This document shows positions 46,256 to 54,613 of a DNA stretch of 64,000 bases, in pieces; the first letter of the stretch is position 1; every line of letters begins with the position of its first letter. The position numbers and the translations under genes were made by a program. The notes under the pieces were generated by a model. The model did no database searches. It was given only the letters and a program-made list of their open reading frames with translations, and was not told where the DNA came from. The stretch comes from Cupriavidus gilardii (GTDB lineage: Bacteria; Pseudomonadota; Gammaproteobacteria; Burkholderiales; Burkholderiaceae), in NCBI RefSeq assembly GCF_013314895.1, contig NZ_JABTYE010000012.1, forward strand, positions 1 to 64,000. Reading direction: 5' to 3'.

Positions 46256-46798
46256 GGGGTTTTCCTTCAGTGGAGCGACGGCCGATGGGGTGGCCGGGTT
46301 GATCAGCTCGATCAGCAGCTGCGAAGCGGCGGCGATGGTCACTTCGTCCATGCCATCGAGCGCGGGATTGTTGGTCAGGCCGGCGTGGAGCAACTGCTCG
46401 ACCTGGCCGGTCTTCTGGTCGTAGCTGAACACCGGCGAGATGAACCGGTATTCCTTGGCAGCGATCATTGCCGCGGCCCGGTCGGTCCACTCGACGTCGA
46501 CGGCGTACAGACCGTCGCCTTCGACCCATTCGACTTTGGAAAACCAGCCGGCGGCAGGCGCCGGCAGGCCGTTCTTCGCGGCGGCCAGCGTCTGATGCTC
46601 GTAGTCGATGACATAGGGCGTTTGCCGCGCCTCGGCCTGGTCGGCGATCAGCGCGGCGATGGCGGCGTCGATGTGCCAGTGGGCACATTCCTTGGGCCGG
46701 CCGTCGCGGGCACGGAAGGTCCCCGCCGGCAGGAGCTGCAGGCGGTTGTGGGAGGTCGGGATCTCGACCGAGAGGCTTGCGATGCCACGAATCGTCAT
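45662..46798 (-). CDS. prohead protease with C-terminal scaffold (Mu I, gp32)
   Basis: A 378-residue protein in two parts. The N-terminal ~180 residues are the Mu I-type protease: LLPAGTFRARDGRP, TPYVIDYEHQTLAAAKNGLPAPAAGWFSKVEWVEGDGLYAVDVEWTDRAAAMIAAKEYRFISPVF, with candidate catalytic His in DYEHQT and a later Ser. The C-terminal part is helical and Gln/Ala-rich, a scaffold that is also made separately from an internal start. The ATG at 46798 has only a weak AAG ribosome site; a GTG at 46849 is an alternative. Confidence 0.9.
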   Translation of the reverse strand: MTIRGIASLSVEIPTSHNRLQLLPAGTFRARDGRPKECAHWHIDAAIAALIADQAEARQTPYVIDYEHQTLAAAKNGLPAPAAGWFSKVEWVEGDGLYAVDVEWTDRAAAMIAAKEYRFISPVFSYDQKTGQVEQLLHAGLTNNPALDGMDEVTIAAASQLLIELINPATPSAVAPLKENPMDIEALLEQLRWLLNMPVGATADEIKAQLQKLIDQLSGGQGTAAASVNLAELLEQNQQQIAALSANQVDLARFVPIEVSNGLREQVAALTAQLAEAQAQSGQQSVEALVQEALSDGRLLPAQEQWARDLGKSNFAALKSYVDNTPPIAALRTTQTVVVKPAVNTQQAPGAHDGNALAICSALGIDPSEYAQAGQAVA

Positions 46799-46979
46799 GC
46801 CGCCATCTTGGGGATGTGGCGGGCTGACGTATCGGTGGAAGGGTGTCACCGGGCGGGTGTTCGCCCTGGCGGGAGGGATAGGCCAGCGGCGTTGCCGCTG
46901 TGAGCCGTTTTAACGGGGGCTTAACGCGGGGGAAGGCGGGACGGCGCTACCGTCACCGCTTCCTAAGGGAAAAATCGAG

Positions 46980-47636
46980 CTACGGGGCAAATCCTTGCCC
47001 GTCGTGCATCGGCCGGGGCCTGTACTCCACGGGCTGTGTTTCGTTCTCATTGCCACGACTTGCGCGTCCTCGCTGTACGCGCGCAGGTAGTTCGAAGAGA
47101 ATTTCCGCAAGCGCCTCGGCGAATTTCAGCTGTCGGTCAGCATCCTCGCGCGTTGGGTCGGGCTCATCCATGTCCGCGTGGCGCTCGGCATTGGCACCAA
47201 GCCGGACCTCGTGAGCCCAGTCCCTCATGTCCTGGGTAATGACGTGGTCGGACGCGGCTTTCTCTATTCGTCTGAAGAGACTTCCCTCCACATAGCCTTT
47301 AAGCTTCAGCATCCAGTCGATAGCGGCGGCAGAGCAGACGATGCTGGGCGAAGGGTAACCTAGCGTTTCCCGTGCCTCCACCAGCTTCCTCCGTACTCTT
47401 TCGGGTATGTCCGTCGAGTACGACTTAGCCTGGGGCCAGACCCCAACCGCTACGTCAGCTTTTAGCTGCACCATGGTGCAGTGGTCGCAGGTCTGGCATT
47501 GCAGCAACAGGTAGCGCTCTTGGTTAAACGTACCCACTTCCGCTTCGGCCGCGTATCGTAGGTTTGGCGCTGCAATCCCGCACTGCGGGCATCGGTCAAT
47601 ATTGCACTGTTCAGCGAGCGAGGCCCGGTTCGGCAC
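46980..47636 (-). CDS. second DUF4145-type protein, inside the head operon
   Basis: A 218-residue protein with a zinc ribbon (Cys16/Cys19 and Cys47/Cys50) and a DUF4145-like helical domain: PSIVCSAAAIDWMLKLKGYVEGSLFRRIEKAASDHVITQDMRDWAHEVRLGANAERH. Here the C-terminal R-x7-H pattern is complete, unlike the right-end relative at 27995-28693. The GTG at 47636 has AAGGGGA upstream. Mu has no gene between G and I, so this is an insertion, and it is less GC-rich than its neighbours. The family is unproven in function; a nuclease-like or defence role would be inference only. Confidence 0.75.
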   Translation of the reverse strand: MPNRASLAEQCNIDRCPQCGIAAPNLRYAAEAEVGTFNQERYLLLQCQTCDHCTMVQLKADVAVGVWPQAKSYSTDIPERVRRKLVEARETLGYPSPSIVCSAAAIDWMLKLKGYVEGSLFRRIEKAASDHVITQDMRDWAHEVRLGANAERHADMDEPDPTREDADRQLKFAEALAEILFELPARVQRGRASRGNENETQPVEYRPRPMHDGQGFAP

Positions 47637-47690
47637 GGTGGTATCCCCTTGATTCCCGTTAAATCGGCAAGGATAGCCCAAAGCCACCCC

Positions 47691-48266
47691 CTATTTCAGC
47701 AGGTTGGCCAGGTAGTCCGAGACCGTCCGTTCGATGCTGTCCGCGTCCACCTGGGTCAGCGCCAGAAACGGCCGCGCAGGGATCTTCGTCTTCCAGCCGT
47801 CGCTGGTGTACTGAACCTTCCTGGCGCGCTTGTGGGAGTCCTTGGCGAACACCGCCAAGCGGGCGCCGCGGCCCTGGCCGCCTTGGCGCAGCAAGTTCCC
47901 CCGGGCGTCCGTCCGAAGTCGGACCCAGCCGGAATGGGCCGCCCTGGTGATTTCCCCCCCGAATTGGTGGATGGCAGCGTACCGGACGTTGGTGCCAACC
48001 ACAGCCGAGTCGGCATCGGCCCGGGCAACGATCGAGCTGGCCAGCCGGCCGGAATCCTGCAGGATCTTGCCGTCGCCGCGCCGTTTCTTGGTCGCCGGCG
48101 CCAGGCCGAGCCATTGCGGGCGGCCCTGCTGCTCGAAGTTTTCCTCGACGGCATCGGCCAAGATGCCGGCGATCGCCCGCATCAGCGGGCGCTTGCTCCG
48201 TTCGAAGCCCGCCAGGCGGCCCATCGCCGCGGTGACGTTGCGGTAGTCGACCTCGATGTCGATCAT
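47691..48266 (-). CDS. virion morphogenesis protein (Mu G, gp31)
   Basis: A 191-residue protein of the phage virion morphogenesis (tail completion) family. The signature includes RKRPLMRAIAGILADAVEENFEQQGRPQWLGLAP, LQDSGRLASSIV and IHQFGGEI, with the ending IPARPFLALTQVD. It lies 109 nt after F, an unusual gap in this packed operon that contains the RNA-like element noted separately. Confidence 0.9.
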   Translation of the reverse strand: MIDIEVDYRNVTAAMGRLAGFERSKRPLMRAIAGILADAVEENFEQQGRPQWLGLAPATKKRRGDGKILQDSGRLASSIVARADADSAVVGTNVRYAAIHQFGGEITRAAHSGWVRLRTDARGNLLRQGGQGRGARLAVFAKDSHKRARKVQYTSDGWKTKIPARPFLALTQVDADSIERTVSDYLANLLK

Positions 48267-48283
48267 GGCTTATACTGTCCCCC

Positions 48284-48374
48284 AAGCCTCGGAAACACGG
48301 TGAATCTCCCGGCCGTAGGACGCCCAGCAACGGGCGGACCGCGTGAGGGGAAATGGGAGTCCCTCCCGAGGCTT
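48284..48374 (-). ncRNA. nested-stem RNA element between F and G
   Basis: Three nested stems fill the F-G gap: 9 bp (48284-48292 with 48366-48374), 5 bp (CTCCC 48306-48310 with GGGAG 48355-48359) and 5 bp (CGCCC 48321-48325 with GGGCG 48332-48336). It starts one base after the F stop codon and ends 18 nt before G. There is no T-run, so it is not an ordinary terminator. It could control G translation or be an mRNA processing signal. No known family is assigned. Confidence 0.5.
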
Positions 48375-48375
48375 C

Positions 48376-49680
48376 TTAACTCCCAAGCAGTTCATCCCGG
48401 ACTACCTGTCCGCGCCGCGCAGCCCGTTTGGCGGCTGCAACATTGCTCTCTCGGAACGACGTCAGAAACAGCGCCTTGCCGCTCCTGGTTGCCTTGATCA
48501 CGGCGTGGTACAGCCTATCTTGCTGTCGCACGAACACCAGGCTTTGATCGCCATCGCGGATCACCAGCTGGGCCTGCTCGATGACATCCTGGACGCGCCA
48601 GTAGTCGGCCAGCCCGATCGACTGCCGCTCGCGGTTCACCAGCTGCTTGACCAGGGTATCGTCCGACAGCCACACCGTCTGCGTTTCGACGCCGAGCGCC
48701 GTCCGGTCAGCTGCGCTAAGGATCGCCACGGGATAGCGCTGACCATGCACCAGTCGCGGCTGCAGCGCAGCGCGCAGTGCCTCGTTACCCAGCTCCGGCG
48801 CCTGGCGTCGCGCCTCGGCGACGGCTGCCTCCGTCTGCCGATACCATCGCTCGAACCCAGGGCCGGTCAACTCGCCCTTAACGTACTGGCGGGCCGTGCC
48901 CATGGCGTACTTGTCCAGCTCGGGCTGGAAGGCGGCGCGCCCTGGATTGAAGCCGAACCCTGGGTCGGTGGTGAAGTTCTTACCCGTGATCGGGTCGCGA
49001 TACGCCACCGTAGGCCGCGTCTCGCCGTCGCGGTTGATGAGCTGGTCGACCTCCGATAGCCGCCCCTCGCTGCTCGCCACGGGCAGCGCCTGGTCCTCGA
49101 CGTCTGCCTGGCTCCGTGCACGCACTCGGCATCGGCAACGGTAGCCGTTGGGCGGATAGAACATGCGCCAGAACGGATCGTCGTAGCGCAGAACCCGGCC
49201 GTGCAGGACGCGATGTGCCGGCCGGGTGCGGTTGTCCATCACTGCCACATATTGCAAGTACGGCCGGTCGGCCGCGTTCTCCAGCTGCGTCGCGAAGCGG
49301 CCAGCCATGTAGGCCGACTGCATGTTGGTCTCGAAGATGGTGCGAAGCCGGCGCGGCCCGAGGCGCTTGCCCTCGATCTCCCCGGTATCGGCGTCGACGC
49401 GGTATCCCTTGCCCAGCCAGCCCTTGCGCTCGAGCAGGGGTCGCATCTCCTTCTGGAACTCGGCCAGCGTCCCGCCTTCGCGCAGGGACTTGTCCAGAGA
49501 GCTGCGGATGTCCTGCAGGACGTCCAGCTTCATCACGCCTGCGACGGTGAACGCTTTCGCATTCGCTTCGGCCCAAACGTCCTGCCACCTGAATCCGACC
49601 GCGTAGCCCTTGCTCTGGAAGTATTCGATCGCCTTGTCGGGCGGCAGACCGATCGCGTACGCCAGGTCAGCTGTCGCCAT
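48376..49680 (-). CDS. head morphogenesis protein (Mu F, gp30) with extra C-terminal domain
   Basis: A 434-residue minor head protein. The Mu F core is clear: IRSSLDKSLREGGTLAEFQKEMRPLLERKGWLG, TIFETNMQSAYMAGRFATQLE, and the zinc-like FWRMFYPPNGYRCRCRVR. After about residue 330 a second domain follows (VWLSDDTLVKQLVNRERQSIGLADYWRVQDVIEQAQLVIRDGDQSLVFVRQQDRLYHAVIKAT), resembling the phage barnase/EndoU/RelE-like nuclease domains often attached to gp30 proteins. That assignment is from memory of the family pattern. Its ATG overlaps the portal gene end by 14 nt. Confidence 0.9.
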   Translation of the reverse strand: MATADLAYAIGLPPDKAIEYFQSKGYAVGFRWQDVWAEANAKAFTVAGVMKLDVLQDIRSSLDKSLREGGTLAEFQKEMRPLLERKGWLGKGYRVDADTGEIEGKRLGPRRLRTIFETNMQSAYMAGRFATQLENAADRPYLQYVAVMDNRTRPAHRVLHGRVLRYDDPFWRMFYPPNGYRCRCRVRARSQADVEDQALPVASSEGRLSEVDQLINRDGETRPTVAYRDPITGKNFTTDPGFGFNPGRAAFQPELDKYAMGTARQYVKGELTGPGFERWYRQTEAAVAEARRQAPELGNEALRAALQPRLVHGQRYPVAILSAADRTALGVETQTVWLSDDTLVKQLVNRERQSIGLADYWRVQDVIEQAQLVIRDGDQSLVFVRQQDRLYHAVIKATRSGKALFLTSFRESNVAAAKRAARRGQVVRDELLGS

Positions 49681-51277
49681 TCAGCCGTCCCCAGACATCG
49701 GCCACGAAGATGGCGCGTGCCAGCAGCTCCTGGAGCGCGCTGTCGTCCATTTCTGGGTAGGCAGTGACCAATGCCTCGATGGCATCCTCGGGACTGCCGC
49801 CACTGCGTACAGCTTCGATGGCTGGCGCGAGCAGTTTGGCCGCCTCCACGTCCAACGCCTGGCCAGGCAGATTTTCGGTAGCCAGGTCGATTGCCTGCTG
49901 GTCGGGATAGACGATCTCGCCGTCTTTGTTGGTCAGCACCGCCCGATAGGTCATGGCGGCAGTGCGGGGTTGCTTCGGAGCCGGCGCAGGTTGTGGCCGC
50001 AGTTCCGGGGGGACCGCCATCTCCGGCCTGGCCACTTCCAACACGGCTTCGTCCTCTTTGGGCCTAGGGATTGCGAGCTTGTCATGCGCCCAGTTCACCG
50101 GCACCTTCAAGCCAATACCGACGAGCTTCGGCAGTGCCTCGGCGTACAACTTCAGGTCTTCCGGCGCGCGGGTGTCGAACTTGAACGATGGCGTGCGGCG
50201 CCGGTCCGTCACGCCGAAGTTAAGCGCGCAGATTGGGTACAGCACGTCGCGCCTGATCGTGCCTTCCAGTTGCCGAGCGTCCGCGACCTTCAAGTCGTGG
50301 CGGACCTCGTTATGGACGTTGCCAAGGGCGTTGGTCGACGATTTCCCATCCGCCTGGCTGGTCAGCGTGCCGCCGAGGATTGCCTTCGACTGCGTCCGCT
50401 CGCACCAGTCCATCATGGCCTCGTGCGGATCTTGGCTGCCCTGCGCCGCGGACTGGAAGTCGATCGCCATGCTGTCGGGGATGATCCCGGCGGCATTGTG
50501 GCCGATCTCGGTGACCGCGCGCAGCAGCGCCAGCTTCTCGTCCTTGCTCGCACCAGGCGAGTATTTGCCGACCCGCAACGGCAAACCATAGATCTCCAGG
50601 AACTCTGCAAGATCCCGAACGCTGTAGTTCTTGAACAGGTACGGCCAGGCCAGCACCCGGTGCAAGCCGCTGCGGGTGATGTAGCCGGACTTGGCTTTGT
50701 GCCGATGCACCACCCATCCGAACGGCCACAGTTCGATCCCTTCGGCGGCATTGCCGCGCAGACGCAGGTCGTTCTGCCTAGCGTACGGTGTCATAAACCA
50801 GCGCTGAGGACGATGGTCAAACACGGCCGGCAGCCAAAGACCCTCGGTACGTTCCCAGGTGATCTCCATGGCGGAAAAGCCGTGTCCGATCGCATCGAGC
50901 AGGTCGAGCAGGAAATCATCAGTGTCCGGCAGATCCCGGAACCACTCCTGCAGCATCTGCGCCTGGCGCTTCTCCTCCGCCGTCGCATTGGGCGGCGGCT
51001 CGATCGACCAGTCCAGCGTCAGCAGCGCGCGCTTGCGCTTGGACATCTCGGAATAGATATGACCGTCCTTTTCCTCCATGTCCTGGAACAGGTCCGCCTG
51101 TGCCATCAGGTCGCCTTGCTCGGCCAGCTCCAGAATGCGCGCCAGCTTCGGCGGCGTTAGGCCGCGCGATGGGTGCTCCGCATACTCGTTGCGCAGCGAA
51201 TGGAGATGGGAGGACTGCGGCTCCTCCAATACCGTCCGCTCAATGGGGCGGCCGAACTGGTCAACGATTTTTGCCAT
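49667..51277 (-). CDS. portal protein (DUF935, Mu gp29)
   Basis: A 536-residue portal protein forming the dodecameric ring for DNA passage. LARILELAEQGDLMAQADLFQDMEEKDGHIYSEMSKRKRALLTLDW is the DUF935 hallmark, followed by GFSAMEITWERTEGLWLPAVF and FKNYSVRDLAEFLEIYGLPLRVGKY. The start lies 6 nt after the terminase stop. Confidence 0.94.
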   Translation of the reverse strand: MAKIVDQFGRPIERTVLEEPQSSHLHSLRNEYAEHPSRGLTPPKLARILELAEQGDLMAQADLFQDMEEKDGHIYSEMSKRKRALLTLDWSIEPPPNATAEEKRQAQMLQEWFRDLPDTDDFLLDLLDAIGHGFSAMEITWERTEGLWLPAVFDHRPQRWFMTPYARQNDLRLRGNAAEGIELWPFGWVVHRHKAKSGYITRSGLHRVLAWPYLFKNYSVRDLAEFLEIYGLPLRVGKYSPGASKDEKLALLRAVTEIGHNAAGIIPDSMAIDFQSAAQGSQDPHEAMMDWCERTQSKAILGGTLTSQADGKSSTNALGNVHNEVRHDLKVADARQLEGTIRRDVLYPICALNFGVTDRRRTPSFKFDTRAPEDLKLYAEALPKLVGIGLKVPVNWAHDKLAIPRPKEDEAVLEVARPEMAVPPELRPQPAPAPKQPRTAAMTYRAVLTNKDGEIVYPDQQAIDLATENLPGQALDVEAAKLLAPAIEAVRSGGSPEDAIEALVTAYPEMDDSALQELLARAIFVADVWGRLNGDS

Positions 51278-51283
51278 GATTTC

Positions 51284-53056
51284 CTACCAGCCGCCGCGGT
51301 CGATGCTGAACAGCTCGTCTCCGCGCCCGGCGTCTTGCGCGTGCTTTGGCACGGGGGTATAGCCTTCGCTGGCGCCGTGCGCCCGCGTCGACGCGATCAC
51401 CCACAAGATGTGGAGTGCGGTCAGGCCGTCATAGTGGTGATGCGACTGCTTCTCGGGCCAGGTATCCAACTCGTCCAGGAGCTGGCGTAGCTCGGCATGC
51501 AGGAGGATGCTGGGCGACAGCCGATCGGTGACGAACGGCTCCAGCGAGTCAATGCGCACCTCGGCCGGCACCGTGGCCGTCACGCCGACCAGCGGCAGTG
51601 GCACGCCTTTACGCATGCCGGCCTGGATAAACGTCTGGCGCGAGTGCTCGTAGGCGTTGTTGTTCTCGAACCCGATGGCGCGGCACTTGAACTCGCGCTG
51701 CATGGCAATCAGATCGGCTTCCAACTTGGACGGTACCCTGCGCTTGATCTCGGCGTGGATGACATGCAGCCTGCCGTTCCAGGTATCGAAGCCGCCGACG
51801 AGCAGCGCCGAGGGGTCAGACTTCTCATTGGCGCCCATGGACGGGTCGCAGGCACCAAACATCATCCAATGCTGCAGGCGCTGCACCCAGTACGTAATGT
51901 TGCCGAAGGTCTTGTCCTCGTCGGTACGCGGGTCACCCTGCAGCTCGGTGTTGAATGCCTTCGGGGCCTTCGCGCGCTGGCGCATTAGCCAAAACAGCGG
52001 CCGCACCGACGGCCACGAGATCCGAGCGCCCGCATCCATCGCTTCCCGGTGTGCGAGATAGAACCGGTAGGACGGCAGCTCGTCTTCCGGCACCACGCGA
52101 CCTTCGCGCGATGCCTGATCGACCACCGCCCGGTCCCGGTTGCGCATCAGCTCCTCGCACTCGGCCCACAGGTCCATGTTGGTCGGCATCTGCTCGATCG
52201 CACGGAAGTGATGCACGACATGGCCGATGGTCTTCTTGGCGCGCGAGATCGGGTCGTCCTTGTCCAGCACGGTGCCGACGCCCGCGTACTTAACGCTGCC
52301 GTCCGGCGGGCCGAGATAGTCGATCGCCTTCGTCAACCAGTTCCAGCGGTTTTGCCGCTCGGTCGGGCTCTTGGCCTCAGCGTCCGTAATGAGGTCATCG
52401 CCCATCAGCAGCTTCGGTCGGCTCGACCCGTGGAAGGTGCCGCGGATCGCCTGGTCCGCACCGAACGATTCCAGCTTCACGTTGGTGCGAAACACCGCCT
52501 CGCCGATTCGCCAGAGGCTGGTGCTGCCGCACGCTTCCGGGAAGTCCAGCAGCAGCATGGCGTTGGCCGTCAGCTCCGTCTTGACGACCTCGATCAGCTT
52601 GGCCGGGAGCTTCGTTTCGGCGCCGAGCAGGATGACGTAGTCGATAAACGGCGGCAGCGGTCCCTCCCAGCCAACTTCCTGCTGGATCTCCGGCCGCTGC
52701 AGCAAGCCACGCACCACGCAGTACGCCGGGCCGATCTTGGTGGCCAGCGACGACTTAGCCTCGCCCCGCGGTGCCACCCACCATTCCAGCGCGCCGCGCG
52801 GCTGCTCCAGCAGCCGAGGGAATCGTTGGCAGAAATGAGCCTGGAAGCTCGACGGCGTGCCGCGGATGTGGTGCGGGAAGTAGGTGTAGGCGAAGAACTG
52901 GAAGTCTCCGTCCTTAAGCACCCGGCGACGCCGCTCTGCGATGGCGGCGGGACTCGCGTCCAGCCCGGATTGGTGAGCCTCGATATCGCGAAGGAGCTGC
53001 GCAGACAGCTCTGCCAGCTCCTTCTTGAACTCGTGCTCGGTAAGAGTCTCAGCCAT
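51284..53056 (-). CDS. terminase large subunit (Mu gp28)
   Basis: A 590-residue packaging motor ATPase and nuclease. The N-terminal ATPase has an unusual P-loop-like WWVAPRGEAKSSLAT near residue 92 and KLLMGDDLITDAEAKS as Walker B. The C-terminal RNase H-like nuclease has GACDPSMG, GFENN, and HYDGLTALHIL. This fits Mu-type headful packaging from an integrated copy. It overlaps the small terminase stop by 8 nt. Confidence 0.92.
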   Translation of the reverse strand: MAETLTEHEFKKELAELSAQLLRDIEAHQSGLDASPAAIAERRRRVLKDGDFQFFAYTYFPHHIRGTPSSFQAHFCQRFPRLLEQPRGALEWWVAPRGEAKSSLATKIGPAYCVVRGLLQRPEIQQEVGWEGPLPPFIDYVILLGAETKLPAKLIEVVKTELTANAMLLLDFPEACGSTSLWRIGEAVFRTNVKLESFGADQAIRGTFHGSSRPKLLMGDDLITDAEAKSPTERQNRWNWLTKAIDYLGPPDGSVKYAGVGTVLDKDDPISRAKKTIGHVVHHFRAIEQMPTNMDLWAECEELMRNRDRAVVDQASREGRVVPEDELPSYRFYLAHREAMDAGARISWPSVRPLFWLMRQRAKAPKAFNTELQGDPRTDEDKTFGNITYWVQRLQHWMMFGACDPSMGANEKSDPSALLVGGFDTWNGRLHVIHAEIKRRVPSKLEADLIAMQREFKCRAIGFENNNAYEHSRQTFIQAGMRKGVPLPLVGVTATVPAEVRIDSLEPFVTDRLSPSILLHAELRQLLDELDTWPEKQSHHHYDGLTALHILWVIASTRAHGASEGYTPVPKHAQDAGRGDELFSIDRGGW

Positions 53057-53549
53057 ACGCTTTGCTCAGCTCCGCCCCGAAGGGCTCCAAGATCTCGACG
53101 AAAGCCTTGATGTGCTGGGGATGGCGATCCTTGACGAACGCCGCCAGACGCTGCAGCACCTCCATGGCGGTGGCCAGCTCCGAGGTCTCCGGGAGAATCC
53201 GCTTGCTGGCCGAGATCGTCTTGTTGTAGGCGTCGGCCAGGCTCGATAGCATCTGCACCTTCGCGCCAGGCTTAAGGTCTGCGTCGTTGGTGATGGCGTC
53301 CATCGAAGCCTGGTACTGCAGGACCAGCCCGGCGAGCATCTGCCGAGCGATGTCCTCGATCGTGCCGCCCGCCATCAGCTGCGCGGCCTGGGCCTTATCC
53401 CAGTCGTCGCCGGCAGCGCGCGCATCCGTCTTCCACCGCCTGGCGGTCCCATAGGACACGCCGGCCTTCATGGCCGCTACCTCAAGGGTGAGGCGGTCGA
53501 ACACGAATGCGCTGCGTACCTTGTCGCGCGTTGCCTTGTCGTGGGCCAT
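53049..53549 (-). CDS. terminase small subunit (DUF1804, Mu gp27)
   Basis: A 166-residue DNA-binding packaging protein. The helix-turn-helix LTLEVAAMKAGVSYGTARRWKTDA follows the MAHDKATRDKVRSAFVFDR start. The ATG at 53549 has AAGGGG upstream. Confidence 0.9.
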   Translation of the reverse strand: MAHDKATRDKVRSAFVFDRLTLEVAAMKAGVSYGTARRWKTDARAAGDDWDKAQAAQLMAGGTIEDIARQMLAGLVLQYQASMDAITNDADLKPGAKVQMLSSLADAYNKTISASKRILPETSELATAMEVLQRLAAFVKDRHPQHIKAFVEILEPFGAELSKAYG

Positions 53550-53557
53550 GCCGCCCC

Positions 53558-53779
53558 TTACAGACCGAACTTGGCCCGGATTGCAGAGACCCCGGCCGAT
53601 GTCAGCAGCGAAGCGAGCGTGCCGGCGATCGCGCCGGTGGTGGCGGCCTTGACCTCGACAGCGCGCAAGCGGCCGTCCAGCTCCTCGAGCTTGTCGTCCT
53701 GCCGCTTCTGGTTCTGCAGCATCATGTCCATCTTGCCCTCGATGCGGCCCAGGGCCTGGAACTGTTCCTGTTCGTTCAT
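53558..53779 (-). CDS. small coiled-coil membrane protein (Mu gp26 position)
   Basis: A 73-residue protein with a helical N-terminal part (QALGRIEGKMDMMLQNQKRQDDKLEELDGRLRAVEVKA) and one hydrophobic segment (TTGAIAGTLASLLTSAGVSAI). It resembles small tail-anchored or holin-like phage proteins. The ATG at 53779 has a good CGGAG site. It overlaps the DksA-like gene end by 4 nt. Confidence 0.75.
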   Translation of the reverse strand: MNEQEQFQALGRIEGKMDMMLQNQKRQDDKLEELDGRLRAVEVKAATTGAIAGTLASLLTSAGVSAIRAKFGL

Positions 53780-54009
53780 CCAAATCTCCGGGGGGAGTGT
53801 TGCTCCAGGCGAGCCTGGCATTCAATGCAGTAGCGGCAGCCGGGCACCGCCAACTGGCGTGCCTCGGGAATCGGCTCCCCACATGCTTCGTCCTGGCAGT
53901 ACTGGGCCGAGGTGCCAGTCGAAAGCCGGGCGCGAACCCGTGCGATCGAGGCGACACGCTCGGCTTGTTCCAGCTGGCTCGCTTCGTCCAGGGCTTTATT
54001 GCTCAGCAT
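53776..54009 (-). CDS. TraR/DksA-type zinc finger protein
   Basis: A 77-residue C4 zinc-finger protein. The four ligands are in YCQDEACGEPIPEARQ and GCRYCIECQ. Small TraR/DksA-like proteins can bind RNA polymerase in the secondary channel; in a phage this may tune host or late transcription. It overlaps the Rz gene end by 14 nt. Confidence 0.9.
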   Translation of the reverse strand: MLSNKALDEASQLEQAERVASIARVRARLSTGTSAQYCQDEACGEPIPEARQLAVPGCRYCIECQARLEQHSPRRFG

Positions 54010-54613
54010 CGTGACCCTCCTCGTAGTCGATCAGGCGGTTCAGTTGCTCCTCGAGCTGCCGGCATCGCCCGCCGTATTGGATATGGTGGGAGAGGATGTC
54101 AGCGGGGCCGATATCGGCGGGGAGTAGCTCGTCCTCGGCTGCAAGGGCTTGACCGGCTCCGGGCGCTTCAACAGGTGGGCCGGAGGTTTGGCCGGCGGGG
54201 GGCACTGGAGCGCCGATGGCGGCGTTGTAATCGCGCAGCCAGCCACGAGTGAAGATGCAGTGAGGAAGAGGCTGCAGCGCGGCGCCAGGCGCCTCACGAT
54301 AGACGGTCGTAACACGTTCCACCCGTTTGGAGAGTTGCTCGGTGAGATCATCGATCCGGCTCTCGGCTTTCAGCAGCGCCGCGCTGAGCCGGTTGCCACG
54401 GTCGGCTTCGCTGGCCAGCTTTTGCGCTGCGGCCGACGCCGCTGTCGCGGCCTGCTCCGCATACTGGCGGCGCAGCTCGGACACCTTCGCATTGCCCAGC
54501 GCGGTGCCGTGCCGATCGCCGAGGACCATGCCGCCGACCCCGCCGACCAGGACGCCTACCAGCAGCGCGACGACGGCCCATACGATCGCTTCAGCGCGGT
54601 TAAGCGGCGTCAT
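53996..54613 (-). CDS. Rz-like inner membrane spanin
   Basis: A 205-residue i-spanin. One N-terminal transmembrane helix (AIVWAVVALLVGVLVGGVGGMVLG, about 7-30) precedes a long periplasmic coiled coil (AKVSELRRQYAEQAATAASAAAQKLASEADRGNRLSAALLKAESRIDDLTEQLSKRVERVTTVYRE), as in Rz/Mu gp23. The ATG at 54613 has GGAGGAAGG. Rz1 is nested in another frame. Confidence 0.88.
   Translation of the reverse strand: MTPLNRAEAIVWAVVALLVGVLVGGVGGMVLGDRHGTALGNAKVSELRRQYAEQAATAASAAAQKLASEADRGNRLSAALLKAESRIDDLTEQLSKRVERVTTVYREAPGAALQPLPHCIFTRGWLRDYNAAIGAPVPPAGQTSGPPVEAPGAGQALAAEDELLPADIGPADILSHHIQYGGRCRQLEEQLNRLIDYEEGHDAEQ
54040..54315 (-). CDS. Rz1-like outer membrane lipoprotein spanin nested in Rz
   Basis: A second frame inside the Rz gene encodes a signal sequence with a lipobox (RCSLFLTASSLVAGC, Cys27 from the GTG at 54315) followed by a Pro-rich region (CPPPAKPPAHLLKRPEPVKP), the classic o-spanin pattern. 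About 91 residues. The start is not firm: GTG at 54315 or 54294 are possible. Together with Rz it would fuse the two membranes in the last lysis step. Confidence 0.8.
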   Translation of the reverse strand: MLRPSIVRRLAPRCSLFLTASSLVAGCAITTPPSALQCPPPAKPPAHLLKRPEPVKPLQPRTSYSPPISAPLTSSPTISNTAGDAGSSRSN

